NCBI GenBank assembly: GCA_046329585.1
Contig: JAXLUI010000001.1
Location: 1,426,001-1,490,000, forward strand
From: DLKC01 sp002478885
GTDB taxonomy: Bacteria; Bacteroidota; Bacteroidia; Chitinophagales; Chitinophagaceae
DNA: 64,000 bases
Direction: 5' to 3'
In this document: positions 53,523 to 62,437 of the stretch, piece after piece
How positions within the stretch are numbered: the stretch's first letter is position 1
How the letters are laid out: each line of letters starts with the position of its first letter
Notes under the pieces: model-generated
Databases searched by the model: none
Told to the model about the DNA's origin: nothing
What the model saw: the letters and a program-made list of their open reading frames with translations, nothing else
Position numbers and translations under genes: made by a program

Positions 53523-53853
53523 TACCCTGATTTTTTTGTTTAAAAATAGATTTGGGCGGCGAAGGTAAGGGAATCAATGCAAATAACCGCTATCATGGGT
53601 TTAATTTTGCTTTGTTGGCAGGGCTAAGAAGATCAATTATCAAAAATGAAGTCTATTCAGCTGCTAATTTCGTCCTAAATTAGAAGACTGTTGCCGAAAA
53701 TACGGTGCTTTATCGCTGCATACCAATGATTGTTATTGGTTTAAAATTGTCATTCTTGTAGAGTCATTTCCCCACGGCGTTGCCATTCCATCTTTTTTTG
53801 AATATAAAATCTTTAGTGGAACAGAACTTGATTTGGTTATTGGAAAAATAACT
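53523..53853. other. Gap of 331 bp between rpsF and an outer-membrane protein gene
   Basis: It should hold the divergent promoters. I see no repeat arm, hairpin or credible ORF; a TACCTTCG -7-like box for rpsF lies near 53566 on the minus strand, but without a good -33 box. Confidence 0.4.
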
Positions 53854-54441
53854 ATGAAAAGAATTTTTCTAACTGCGTGCACGCTCTTAATAATTACAGC
53901 AGCTTTCTCGCAGACACAAAGAGGCAATGTTTTAGTAGGGGCAGAATTAGCGAACATCGGATTCAATTTTCAGGAAGAAAACACACAGTTTAGCTTCAAC
54001 CTTAGTCCGAAAGCTGCATGGTTCTTAAGAGATAATGTGGCTATTGGACCTGAAGTGTTACTTGGGCTTAACACCCAGAAAGGCGCAACTTCGGTAGATT
54101 ATGGTGTGGGTATATTTGGCCGCAAGTATTTGGGTGCAGGCGCAACTAACTTAGCAAGAACTACCAAGTGGCTGCTCGAAGCGAATGCAGGCATTTACGG
54201 TACAAATCTTTCAGGGGACGAAGTTGAGAAGACAAGTACCAATGGTTTGGGACTAGGCTTTGGGCCCGGTATCGCCTATTTTCTTAATCCAAACATTTCG
54301 CTTGAAGCACTTGCTAAATACAATCTTACTGTAGGTTTTGGCAGTTCTACCACCAATCATAAACTTGGCATAAACCTGGGTTTCCAGATATACCTGCCTG
54401 GTCGCCAGGTAAGGCAGCTTACAAAAGACCCCGTTAAATAA
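53854..54441 (+). CDS. Outer-membrane beta-barrel protein (porin-like)
   Basis: 195 residues from the ATG at 53854, which begins the signal peptide (MKRIFLTACTLLIITAAFSQ); the longer frame is unsupported. The mature part alternates amphipathic strands with glycine turns (GNVLVGAELANIGFNF, GINLGFQIYLPG), as in small OmpA/OmpW-type eight-stranded barrels. It is located in the outer membrane and its role is unknown. Confidence 0.78.
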   Translation: MKRIFLTACTLLIITAAFSQTQRGNVLVGAELANIGFNFQEENTQFSFNLSPKAAWFLRDNVAIGPEVLLGLNTQKGATSVDYGVGIFGRKYLGAGATNLARTTKWLLEANAGIYGTNLSGDEVEKTSTNGLGLGFGPGIAYFLNPNISLEALAKYNLTVGFGSSTTNHKLGINLGFQIYLPGRQVRQLTKDPVK

Positions 54442-54494
54442 ATTTGTTTCAAATTATTGCGCCTTGCGATAGTTTGCTGAAGAGGGAGCAAGGC

Positions 54495-54515
54495 GTTCAA
54501 GAGTGCGACGCAACG
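54495..54515 (+). repeat. Dispersed repeat, single forward A arm
   Basis: GTTCAAGAGTGCGACGCAAC plus G, between convergent genes. A weak reverse-like ATGCGTCGCTTC at 54571 is probably not a partner, since its orientation is wrong for a pair. Confidence 0.72.
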
Positions 54516-54583
54516 AAACTGATGGCTTTACTAGAGTTCGGCCAAACAAATACGTAGCCGTTGGCTTTGATGCGTCGCTTCTT

Positions 54584-55513
54584 TTACCTGAAATCAGACA
54601 GTGTAGCGGTGAATTCTCCCCTCTCTCGCTTTTTGAGAAGCACTCCAAAATTTCCCTTGTACCGCATAATTTGAGGAATGAGCATGCCTCTTACCCGGGT
54701 CATTTCCACTTTCATGCTTACGTCAAAATCGTACATGCCGGCCTTGTAACTGAGTGAATAGTTGCGGGCAAGAACCTCAAGTGTTTTGTAGTCGAACCAC
54801 GTGGTCATTTCATCGACCACGATATCATCCCTTTCGAAAAAACCAAGATCGGACTTAGGTTTTATGGTGAACACATAGGCATAGGAGCCCTTGTAATCGG
54901 TAAACTCTAGTTTATAGTCATACAATTTATGGGCGCGATCATCATAGAGGTCAAGCTTATCTCCAATAAATGGAATACCAGGTATCTTTTTTCCGGGATT
55001 GAAGAATAGCATTTTTAGTTGCTCTTTGTGTTTTTCCATTCCGGATTTATGGCTAGTGGTAAAAGACCGACCTGAAACGATGTTAGTTTCACCACATACT
55101 TTACCCCTGGAGAGAAAGATGGATGCATACATTTCACCAGTGGTATAATTATAATTTCCTTTGCTGTCGAAAAAATCACCAGTTGTTTGCTGACTAACCA
55201 CGTTGGTAGTTCTACAGCCAGTGTCACGCTTTTGCTCGGTAACACTGCTCCAGGTTGCTTTCGGGCTTCCATCTTTATTTAAAACACGTATGTCGTTGTA
55301 AGACTTAAATTCAACAAGATGAAGGCTACGAAAAGCTTTATAGAAACTGGTATCGTTCTGAATACGTTGCAAAATAGCCAGGTAGTCCATATTGTTGTGA
55401 ACCACCACTTCCGGCAGGGTAATCTTTTGGTTATCGATGATCACCGTGGTGTCCTGAGCATAAGTTGCAATAAAAAAAAAGCCGCATATAACAGCAGCGA
55501 TTACTGTTTTCAT
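54584..55513 (-). CDS. Exported protein of unknown function, coupled to peptide deformylase
   Basis: 309 residues with a signal peptide (MKTVIAAVICGFFFIATYAQ). The mature part opens with DTTVIIDNQKITLPEVVV, contains KAFRSLHLVEFKSYNDIRVLNKDG, and later has beta strands (DFDVSMKVEMTRVRGMLIPQ) that resemble lipoprotein-carrier (LolA-like) or DUF5686-type folds. I cannot assign a family. Its ATG overlaps the def stop codon as ATGA, so the two genes are translationally coupled. Confidence 0.65.
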   Translation of the reverse strand: MKTVIAAVICGFFFIATYAQDTTVIIDNQKITLPEVVVHNNMDYLAILQRIQNDTSFYKAFRSLHLVEFKSYNDIRVLNKDGSPKATWSSVTEQKRDTGCRTTNVVSQQTTGDFFDSKGNYNYTTGEMYASIFLSRGKVCGETNIVSGRSFTTSHKSGMEKHKEQLKMLFFNPGKKIPGIPFIGDKLDLYDDRAHKLYDYKLEFTDYKGSYAYVFTIKPKSDLGFFERDDIVVDEMTTWFDYKTLEVLARNYSLSYKAGMYDFDVSMKVEMTRVRGMLIPQIMRYKGNFGVLLKKRERGEFTATLSDFR

Positions 55514-56088
55514 TTTGGGAATAACATTTTATAGTCTACCTGCACTTTACCCTTACTTATGTCGGCAAGCCTGCCCTGAAGCATTTTTCTTCTCAATGGC
55601 TTAAGGTAGTCAATAAACAATTTGCCATCGATATGGTCGTATTCATGCTGAATAATTCTTCCTGTAAGACCAATGAAGGTTTCGGTATGCGGTTGAAAAT
55701 GCTCATCCAGGTACTCAAGTGTTACCTCCTGTGGACGCACTACATCTTCCCTTATTTTAGGAATACTCAGGCATCCCTCGTTATAAACCCAGTCTTCGCC
55801 TTCCAGCGATACTACATGCGCATTAATAAAAACCTTTTTAATGCCTGGTTCATCAGGATATGTGCCTTTCTCATCGGCTTCTTGGTGTTCAAATATTTGC
55901 GCGCTATCTACCACAAATAACCTAACATCTTTATTAATTTGGGGAGCGGCTAAACCCACGCCGTTGCTGTAATACATGGTTTCCCACATATCCGCGATCA
56001 GCTTATCAAGGCCGGGATAGTCAGCGGCAATGTCTGCCGCAGTTTTACGAAGTATATTAGCGCCGTAAGCAACAATGGGTAAAGTCAT
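55510..56088 (-). CDS. def: Peptide deformylase
   Basis: 192 residues from the ATG at 56088; the longer frame uses TTG. The three family motifs are intact: GVGLAAPQI, EGCLSIP (metal-ligand Cys) and QHEYDHIDG (HEYDH, two His ligands and the catalytic Glu). It removes the formyl group from nascent proteins. No fmt gene is adjacent; instead it is coupled to an exported protein of unknown function. Confidence 0.95.
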   Translation of the reverse strand: MTLPIVAYGANILRKTAADIAADYPGLDKLIADMWETMYYSNGVGLAAPQINKDVRLFVVDSAQIFEHQEADEKGTYPDEPGIKKVFINAHVVSLEGEDWVYNEGCLSIPKIREDVVRPQEVTLEYLDEHFQPHTETFIGLTGRIIQHEYDHIDGKLFIDYLKPLRRKMLQGRLADISKGKVQVDYKMLFPK

Positions 56089-56157
56089 AACCAAATTCTT
56101 TTCTCTGTCTTATTTCTTTAATAGAAACGCAAAAGTAAGCGTATCCATGCAAATGTA

Positions 56158-56574
56158 TTAGCCGGCCAGGCTGTTCAGGTATTCCTGCAGTATAATCACT
56201 GCAGCAATCTCATCCTTATTCTTTTTGTTCTGTCTGTCTTTTTTTTTCATGCCCATTTGAACCATTGCCTGGCTTGCGAGTTTTGATGTATATCGTTCAT
56301 CCACTCTTTTAATTGGCAGCATTGGAAATTCCTTTTCCATTTTTTTTACAAAGGCGTTAACAAGAGGAGTGGCATGTGTATCGCTGTCGTCCCAGTTTTT
56401 CGGATCGCCGATCAAAACGAGTTCAACCGTTTCAATGCTTAAATATTTTTTTAAAAATGGCAGCAGGTCTTTGGTATCAACAGCCGTTAACCCGGTAGCA
56501 ATTATTTTTAGCGGGTCAGTAACCGCTAATCCCGTGCGTTTGCTTCCATAATCGATGCTAAGTATTCTCGCCAT
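56158..56574 (-). CDS. ruvX: Putative Holliday junction resolvase / pre-16S rRNA nuclease (YqgF)
   Basis: 138 residues from the ATG at 56574. RILSIDYGSKRTGLAVTD holds the first catalytic Asp of the RNase H-like fold, VLIGDPK the middle block, and VDERYTSKLASQAM the VDER motif. YqgF processes the 5' end of 16S rRNA in E. coli. It is transcribed alone, with def 69 bp downstream on the same strand. Confidence 0.93.
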   Translation of the reverse strand: MARILSIDYGSKRTGLAVTDPLKIIATGLTAVDTKDLLPFLKKYLSIETVELVLIGDPKNWDDSDTHATPLVNAFVKKMEKEFPMLPIKRVDERYTSKLASQAMVQMGMKKKDRQNKKNKDEIAAVIILQEYLNSLAG

Positions 56575-56626
56575 TTTATCTTGCAATTGTTTTTTTTACC
56601 AGCTTACGAATCACTACGCCACTTTT

Positions 56627-56646
56627 GTTGTGTCACTCACTTGTGC
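56627..56646 (-). repeat. Dispersed repeat, single reverse B arm
   Basis: GTTGTGTCACTCACTTGTGC, between the ruvX start and the prenyltransferase gene end. The inner flank GGCTACGTCGCTATTCAGCC resembles that of the copy at 46145. Confidence 0.78.
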
Positions 56647-56668
56647 GGCTACGTCGCTATTCAGCCTT

Positions 56669-57598
56669 TTAAAACAGTAAGAGATCGGCAATCACCAGTA
56701 TACCGAATACCACGCTGGCAATGCCATTGGCCGTCATAAAGGCAATATTCACCTTGCTAAGGTCATCGGGCTTAACCAATGAATGCTGATAAATAAGCAT
56801 CCCGGCAAATACAACGATTCCAAGCCAGTAAAGCCAGCTGAAACCGCCGTCAATTCCTGCTGCGATAACACAGCCCGCACTAAAAACATGCAACAGCTTT
56901 GAAATTCTTAAACCCCTCCCCTTGCCAAAAACGGCTGGAATAGAATATAATTTTTGCGACTGATCAAATTCCACATCCTGCAAGGCATAAATGATGTCGA
57001 AACCACTTACCCAAAAGATTACGGCAAACGAAAAAAATATGGGCAAAATGTCGAACCTTCCGGTTACAGCAAGATAGGCACCAATCGGCGCGAATGACAA
57101 ACCAAGACCGAGCACCAGGTGACATAGAGGTGTAAACCTTTTGGTGTAGCTGTAAAAAAGCACTACGAATAAAGCAACCGGCGAAAGCTGAAAACAAATT
57201 GTATTGATGAACCAAGTCGTAATCGTAAAAAGCAAACAGTTAAGTATTACAAATCTTAAGGCACTGTTTGCCGAAATGATACCCCTAGGGATCTCTCTGA
57301 TGGCTGTTCTAGGGTTTCGGGCGTCGAAGTTTCTATCGAGGTAGCGATTAAAAGCCATTGCCGCGCTCCTGGCCGTGACCATACAGATTAAGACTAAAAT
57401 AAATTTAAGCCCCAATTGTTCAAAGGAATAGTTAATGGGCTGATCAAAATGCACTCCGGGGAATGGAGACACCGCCGAATCTTTTGCTAAAAGTGTTGTT
57501 TGCAATATGCCAAGGAAAAACCCAATCATCGCGAAAGGCAATGCAAAAATCGTATGAGAGAATTTTACCAAACTCAGATAATTCTTTATTGTACTCAT
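56669..57598 (-). CDS. UbiA-family prenyltransferase (4-hydroxybenzoate-type)
   Basis: 309 residues from the ATG at 57598; the longer frame would start at TTG. It has about eight transmembrane helices. The two Asp-rich motifs are FNRYLDRNFDARNPRT and DIIYALQDVEFDQ, which bind the prenyl diphosphate with Mg2+. In menaquinone makers using the futalosine route the matching enzyme is MqnP; the other possibility is a 4-hydroxybenzoate prenyltransferase. The gene starts 2 bp after the methyltransferase stop. Confidence 0.85.
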   Translation of the reverse strand: MSTIKNYLSLVKFSHTIFALPFAMIGFFLGILQTTLLAKDSAVSPFPGVHFDQPINYSFEQLGLKFILVLICMVTARSAAMAFNRYLDRNFDARNPRTAIREIPRGIISANSALRFVILNCLLFTITTWFINTICFQLSPVALFVVLFYSYTKRFTPLCHLVLGLGLSFAPIGAYLAVTGRFDILPIFFSFAVIFWVSGFDIIYALQDVEFDQSQKLYSIPAVFGKGRGLRISKLLHVFSAGCVIAAGIDGGFSWLYWLGIVVFAGMLIYQHSLVKPDDLSKVNIAFMTANGIASVVFGILVIADLLLF

Positions 57599-57600
57599 TT

Positions 57601-58134
57601 TCAACTTTTCAGATTATTTCTAACCAGTTCCCACAAAACAATTCCGGCAGCCACTGAAATGTTCAACGAATGTTTCATTCCAAATTGTGGTATTTCTATG
57701 CAGCCGTCGCACAGTTCCAACACATCGTTGTTTACACCTTCTACCTCGTTACCAAATACAACGGCAACCTTGTCGCCTTTGTTTAAAGAAAAAGTTTCCA
57801 GTGAAATACTTCCTTCGGCTTGCTCAATGGCAAATATTTTAAAGCCTTTTTCTTTCAATGCAGCTACTGCATTAACCGTGGTAGGAAAATAAATCCAGTC
57901 AACAGTTTCAGTTGCGCCAAGCGCCGTCTTATGAATGTCGCGATGTGGCGGTTGTGGCGTATAGCCGCATAAAAAAATAGCCTGGGTTAAAAACGCATCT
58001 GCGGTTCTGAAAACGCTGCCAACATTGTGCATGCTCCGTATATTGTCGAGTACCGCAATTATACTGTTCTTCTCAGCGTTTTTAAACTCTGTTACTGTTT
58101 TGCGGCCCAGTTCGTCCATGCTTAATTTACGCAT
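57601..58134 (-). CDS. TrmH/SpoU-family RNA 2'-O-methyltransferase
   Basis: 177 residues from the ATG at 58134. NIRSMHNVGSVFRTADAF is SPOUT motif 1, VAVVFGNEVEGVNNDVLELCD motif 2, and IPQFGMKHSLNISVAAGIVLWEL motif 3, forming the knotted SAM site. The target RNA (tRNA or rRNA) cannot be told. Two bp separate its stop from the prenyltransferase start, so they form an operon. Confidence 0.88.
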   Translation of the reverse strand: MRKLSMDELGRKTVTEFKNAEKNSIIAVLDNIRSMHNVGSVFRTADAFLTQAIFLCGYTPQPPHRDIHKTALGATETVDWIYFPTTVNAVAALKEKGFKIFAIEQAEGSISLETFSLNKGDKVAVVFGNEVEGVNNDVLELCDGCIEIPQFGMKHSLNISVAAGIVLWELVRNNLKS

Positions 58135-58318
58135 CCGGTTAATTCCTTTTGTCGTGGCGATATTTAAAAGCAGCAAAAATAACTTTAAGAACGCTAAAAC
58201 CCTTAAAGATTCAGCCGTCTATAATGCAACTTTAAACCAGGCTAAGAGTGATTAAATGCCTGGGCCGGCAAAAGTTCGATATTTTTACCTGTTTATTAAG
58301 CTGAGTTAATTGCCTGCT

Positions 58319-58374
58319 GCACAAGCGTGCGACGCAACGGCAGCCGCCATGAAAGGCCGCTGCCGGGCAATAAA
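58319..58374 (+). repeat. Dispersed repeat, single forward A arm
   Basis: GCACAAGCGTGCGACGCAAC (58319-58338), then GGCAGCCGCCATGAAA and tail GCCGGGCAATAAAA. GGCAGC and GCTGCC in it can form a hairpin. It ends 13 bp before the acetyltransferase ATG. Confidence 0.78.
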
Positions 58375-58386
58375 AACCAACAGACT

Positions 58387-58842
58387 ATGATAGAATGGAA
58401 ATGCAAAAAATTTGAAGAACTCTCCGTTCACGAGCTTTATGCTATTATGCGGCTTAGGAGCGAAGTCTTTGTGCTGGAACAAAATTGTGCTTATCTGGAT
58501 GCCGATAACAAAGACCAGGAATGCTGGCATTTTGCCGGCTGGCACAATAATTCTCCCGTTGCTTACGTGAGATTGGTGCCTGCGGGTAGGTCGTTCAAAG
58601 AACCCTCGATTGGCCGTGTCGTAACATCGCCGGCACACCGCAAAGGCGGGCACGGGCGGGTGCTGATGCAAAAAGCTATTGAACTTTGCCTAGAAAAGTT
58701 TGGCAGGCAACCGATAAGGATTGGCGCCCAGTTATACCTTAAGAATTTTTACGAATCGCTGGGTTTTGTACAGGACAGCAATATGTACCTGGAAGATAAT
58801 ATTGAACATATTGAAATGGTTTACACAGGTTTTAAACAGTAA
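58387..58842 (+). CDS. GNAT-family acetyltransferase, ElaA type
   Basis: 151 residues from the ATG at 58387. The open frame reaches 58327, but those extra residues are translated repeat. LSVHELYAIMRLRSEVFVLEQNCAY and the C-terminal block GAQLYLKNFYESLGF mark ElaA. GRVVTSPAHRKGGHGRVLM is the acetyl-CoA loop. The substrate of ElaA is unknown. It is followed within 60 bp by the outer-membrane protein gene. Confidence 0.88.
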   Translation: MIEWKCKKFEELSVHELYAIMRLRSEVFVLEQNCAYLDADNKDQECWHFAGWHNNSPVAYVRLVPAGRSFKEPSIGRVVTSPAHRKGGHGRVLMQKAIELCLEKFGRQPIRIGAQLYLKNFYESLGFVQDSNMYLEDNIEHIEMVYTGFKQ

Positions 58843-58899
58843 CGGATAAATTATGTATTATTGCATTGTGCGTGCCCTAACGCCAAATATCTTATAAGA

Positions 58900-59835
58900 A
58901 TGAACCTAAAAACTAATAAGACTACTGCCTTAATTACCTGCTTTTTATTGCTGTTCATTCACGCATCCGCACAACAGAAATATGAATTGTTTGGCTTGCG
59001 GGATCTAACTAACTATTGGGAAATAAATGCAACCGTTGGCGCCAACCAGTTTCTTGGCGACCTTGGCGGAAATGTGGGCAAAGGTCAGCCGCTACTAAAA
59101 GACTACAAATTTGTTGCAAACAGAATGCTCGTTGGTTTATCGGGAACATACAATATCAACAACTATTCGGCCGTGAACGTGGGGTTTAATTTTGCCCAGA
59201 TAAGTAATGCCGATAGCCTTATTACCAACACAGGCAACCTCGAAAGGTGGAGGTGGTATCGCAACCTCAGCTTTAAGTCAAATATAGAAGAAGCCAGTGC
59301 TACCTACACATTTTATCCAGTTCTTTTCCTGCACCGCAAAACTGTTGAACTGCTGAGGTTCAACCCCTATATACAAGTGGGGCTGGGCGTTTTACATTTT
59401 AATCCAAAGGCAAATCTCGACGGTTCCTGGTATGAATTACAGCCATTACGACTGGAAGGACAAGGGTTTGCAGAATATCCAGACCGCCTGCCCTATAAGA
59501 GAACGGTGATATACCTCCCAGCAAACGTGGGCGTTAAGTATTATTTTAATAACCGCTGGGCGCTTTCCGCAGGCTTGCTCATGCGCAAGACTTTCACTGA
59601 TTATATGGATGATATAAGCACTACCTATATCGATCCTGCGCTATTTTATAAATATTTTCCGGCTGAAAAGGCGGCTGTTGCCGAACAACTCTATTCAAGG
59701 TCGAGAACGCCCTGGAAAGTAAAACCCGGTGTAGAAAAGGCACATAGTAACGATAAAGACAGCTATGTAACATTCAACCTCACGCTCAGTATCAGGCTTG
59801 ATAAAAGGCTTTACATTTATTATCCCAAATTATAA
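58900..59835 (+). CDS. Outer-membrane beta-barrel protein (DUF6089-like)
   Basis: 311 residues from the ATG at 58900, which begins the signal peptide (LITCFLLLFIHASAQ). The mature start YWEINATVGANQFLGDLGGNVG is like the DUF6089 family of Bacteroidota. Beta strands follow through to LYIYYPKL, and an aromatic C-terminus is typical of outer-membrane barrels. Function unknown. Confidence 0.72.
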   Translation: MNLKTNKTTALITCFLLLFIHASAQQKYELFGLRDLTNYWEINATVGANQFLGDLGGNVGKGQPLLKDYKFVANRMLVGLSGTYNINNYSAVNVGFNFAQISNADSLITNTGNLERWRWYRNLSFKSNIEEASATYTFYPVLFLHRKTVELLRFNPYIQVGLGVLHFNPKANLDGSWYELQPLRLEGQGFAEYPDRLPYKRTVIYLPANVGVKYYFNNRWALSAGLLMRKTFTDYMDDISTTYIDPALFYKYFPAEKAAVAEQLYSRSRTPWKVKPGVEKAHSNDKDSYVTFNLTLSIRLDKRLYIYYPKL

Positions 59836-59893
59836 TTAAAGTCGCCAGTTAAATACATTTTGGGGTATCGACTTTAGTGCGTTGGTCAGCTTC

Positions 59894-59913
59894 GTTGCGA
59901 CGCTCCGTTCATC
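59894..59913 (-). repeat. Dispersed repeat, single reverse C arm
   Basis: GTTGCGACGCTCCGTTCATC, between the convergent barrel and kinase genes. No clear tail. Confidence 0.7.
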
Positions 59914-59961
59914 GTTCTTTTCTCCATTGGGCACAGCTCAGAAAGATTTACACGAACGATA

Positions 59962-61338
59962 TCATATTTTTTCAAACCGGAAAGTAAACCTGTTGATTAC
60001 ACCGTCAACAGCCCGGTAGGAAATACTGCTGTTGTGAATTTCGGTAATGCGTTTAACAATCGACAATCCAAGCCCAAACCCCTTTTCGTTTTTCGATTGC
60101 TCGCTTCTGAAAAAAGGAAGAAATATGCGATCCGCATCCCTTGCATCAATAGTTCTGCCAGTATTCTCGAAATGAATAAGAATAGCGTCAGGCAGCAATT
60201 CCATAATAATATTCAAGGATTTATTATCGGAATATTTGTAGGCATTCTTAATAATATTCATAAATGCGGAGCGAAGCAGCGTTTCATTACCCTTGATGGA
60301 TAACAAAGACTCGTCTTCGGGCATTTTAGCGTAGTTGAAAGCGATTTTGATATCGGGCAGCAGCTTTTTTGCCGACATCATTGTATCATGAATAATTTCA
60401 TCAAGCCTTACCATTGGCCAGTCAGGCGAAAAATTCAGGTTTTCATATTGGGCAAGCAGAAGTAGTGCATTAGAAAGTTCGATCATGCCTAACTGGTCTT
60501 CTTTCAACGACTCCAATACTCTTTTAGCCTCCGCAGGGCTGAGGTCTTTTCTCAAAGCTGACTCAGTCTGGGAAAGCATTGTTGCCAAGGGCGTTCGCAG
60601 ATCATGTGAGGCATGGTGAACAAAATTTCTTTGCATCTGGAATGCCTTTTCAAGCCGGTCAAGCATTTCATTAAAATTAGACGCAATCTGAACAATCTCG
60701 TTATTGCGAACGCTTCCGCGGGTTATCCTTACCCGTTGGGAAAGGTTATTCTCTCCGATTTTTCGCATTTGCACACTAAGACTAACCAGTGGCCTCGTTA
60801 CTACAACAACGTAAATAAGCGCGAACAATCCAACCGCGATAATGGCACCTGTTGCAACCATTACCATAATCACCTGTAGCGAGGAAAGCCTGCTGATTCC
60901 GTATTTATCATATCCAATAGCAATGGAATAACAGGATATGTCAGCTTTTTGTATGTAAAGCCCAACAGCCTGCTGACTACCCACAGAAAAAGGCAGTTCT
61001 TTTTCCTGCTTTATCTTTTCCATTAAGGTTGTGTCAACTTTGAAACTTAGATCAATCGGGAATTTTTTTGTGATGCGAAGAGATGAATCAATCAAGATGG
61101 TTTGCAGGTACAGCGGATATCCCGGCAGATAATTCTCGAGTTTTACTGTTACCGATTTATTTGTATCAACCACGTTGTAATGCACGAGAAAATTACTGTA
61201 GGCATGCGCCCACAAACGTTTTTCAAATTCCTGGGTACGTGTACGTGCAAATAGTGTGTAAATGATAAAAATAGAACTGACAAATATGATAGAAACTACC
61301 AAAGTAAGAATCAATACAAATTTCATTCTTACCCTCAT
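59962..61338 (-). CDS. HAMP-domain sensor histidine kinase
   Basis: 458 residues. TM1 about 7-30, periplasmic sensor about 31-155, TM2 about 156-180, HAMP 181-235, HisKA with phosphoacceptor His245 (HHASHDLRTPLATM), HATPase with N box (NIIKNAYKYSD), D-type box (FENTGRTI) and G box (GFGLGLSIVKRI). The periplasmic domain is unrelated to known metal-sensing kinases by eye. It pairs with the regulator upstream, overlapping it by 4 bp (ATGA). Confidence 0.94.
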   Translation of the reverse strand: MRVRMKFVLILTLVVSIIFVSSIFIIYTLFARTRTQEFEKRLWAHAYSNFLVHYNVVDTNKSVTVKLENYLPGYPLYLQTILIDSSLRITKKFPIDLSFKVDTTLMEKIKQEKELPFSVGSQQAVGLYIQKADISCYSIAIGYDKYGISRLSSLQVIMVMVATGAIIAVGLFALIYVVVVTRPLVSLSVQMRKIGENNLSQRVRITRGSVRNNEIVQIASNFNEMLDRLEKAFQMQRNFVHHASHDLRTPLATMLSQTESALRKDLSPAEAKRVLESLKEDQLGMIELSNALLLLAQYENLNFSPDWPMVRLDEIIHDTMMSAKKLLPDIKIAFNYAKMPEDESLLSIKGNETLLRSAFMNIIKNAYKYSDNKSLNIIMELLPDAILIHFENTGRTIDARDADRIFLPFFRSEQSKNEKGFGLGLSIVKRITEIHNSSISYRAVDGVINRFTFRFEKI

Positions 61339-62033
61339 GACAGCGGCGCCTCCCTTACATAATATCCGAAACCTGGTTTAGTATGAATAAGCTTCGATTC
61401 AAAGGGCTTATCAATTTTATTACGCAGGAAACTTATGTAAACTTCAATGGTATTAGTGCCTGTATCAAAACTTAGGTCCCAAACCTTTTCCATTATCTCA
61501 GTTTTTGAGATGACCTTCCCCTTATTACGGCTTAACAAAACCAACAGGGCAAATTCTTTAGCGGTCAGGTTTATATTTTTCCCGGCACGGGTAACCATTT
61601 TTTTATTCAAATCAATCTCTAGATCTGCAAGGGCAATTTTATCGGTAAGTTGTGCAGAGTTTTCAGCCCTTTTTAAAAAAACTTTTATCCTGGCAAAGAG
61701 TTCATCAAAATGAAATGGCTTTACAATGTAATCATCGGCACCGAGATTAAATGCGTCGACCTTATCCTGTATCTCCCCTAAAGCTGTAAGCATAATAATA
61801 GGAACTTTACTGTTCTGTTGTCTGAATTCTTTGCAAAGCGCCAATCCATTCTTATAAGGCAGGTTAATATCAAGCAACACAATTGCATAAGTATGCTGAG
61901 CAAACAGTTTTTCGGCAACTAAACCATCGTAGGCAACATCTGCCTGATACCCCTGGCGCGATAATTCTTCCTGAATTACCTGTCCTAGTTTGGGTTCATC
62001 TTCCGCAATTAATATTCTGTACGTGTTTTCCAT
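61335..62033 (-). CDS. OmpR-family response regulator
   Basis: 232 residues. The receiver domain has Asp55 (IVLLDINLPYKNG) with Glu11 and Asp12 of the acidic pocket and Lys at KPFHFDEL. The C-terminal winged helix (LTAKEFALLVLLSRNKGKVISKTEIMEKVWD, SFLRNKIDKPF) binds DNA. It is co-transcribed with the HAMP kinase. Targets are unknown. Confidence 0.94.
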   Translation of the reverse strand: MENTYRILIAEDEPKLGQVIQEELSRQGYQADVAYDGLVAEKLFAQHTYAIVLLDINLPYKNGLALCKEFRQQNSKVPIIMLTALGEIQDKVDAFNLGADDYIVKPFHFDELFARIKVFLKRAENSAQLTDKIALADLEIDLNKKMVTRAGKNINLTAKEFALLVLLSRNKGKVISKTEIMEKVWDLSFDTGTNTIEVYISFLRNKIDKPFESKLIHTKPGFGYYVREAPLS

Positions 62034-62437
62034 TATTTTTTGATATTGTTCCGATACAAGTTATGAAAAAGATTGCCTTCTTACTGACGAAGACTCAAAA
62101 ATGGTATTGAGTTGTCAGTGCATCAATAGCTGAAAAATCTATACCAATCCTAGATTCAATTTCCAACAGACCTGAAAATGAACTAAATAAATTTATGCAA
62201 TTTTAATAAAGAAATCTGATACCTGATAGCCTTTGGTAGCATAAACAGCCACAAACCGAATAAATACGAGCTTTTATTAGACTGTTGCAGTGCCGTCTGG
62301 CCTTCTACCTGGCAATTTATCTAAAAGCAGAACCTGAAGATTGATCATATAAGCGTAAATCATTTTTCTTTTAACATGCCGGTATCGGTCAGTTTTGAAG
62401 CATTTCCTAATTTCAGCATGCAAATCAGTAAAAGCAA
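62034..62437. other. Gap of 404 bp without a recognisable feature
   Basis: It lies between divergent genes and should hold promoters for the response regulator and the transglutaminase-like gene. It has no repeat arm, hairpin or ORF of note; it is unusually AT-rich. Confidence 0.5.
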
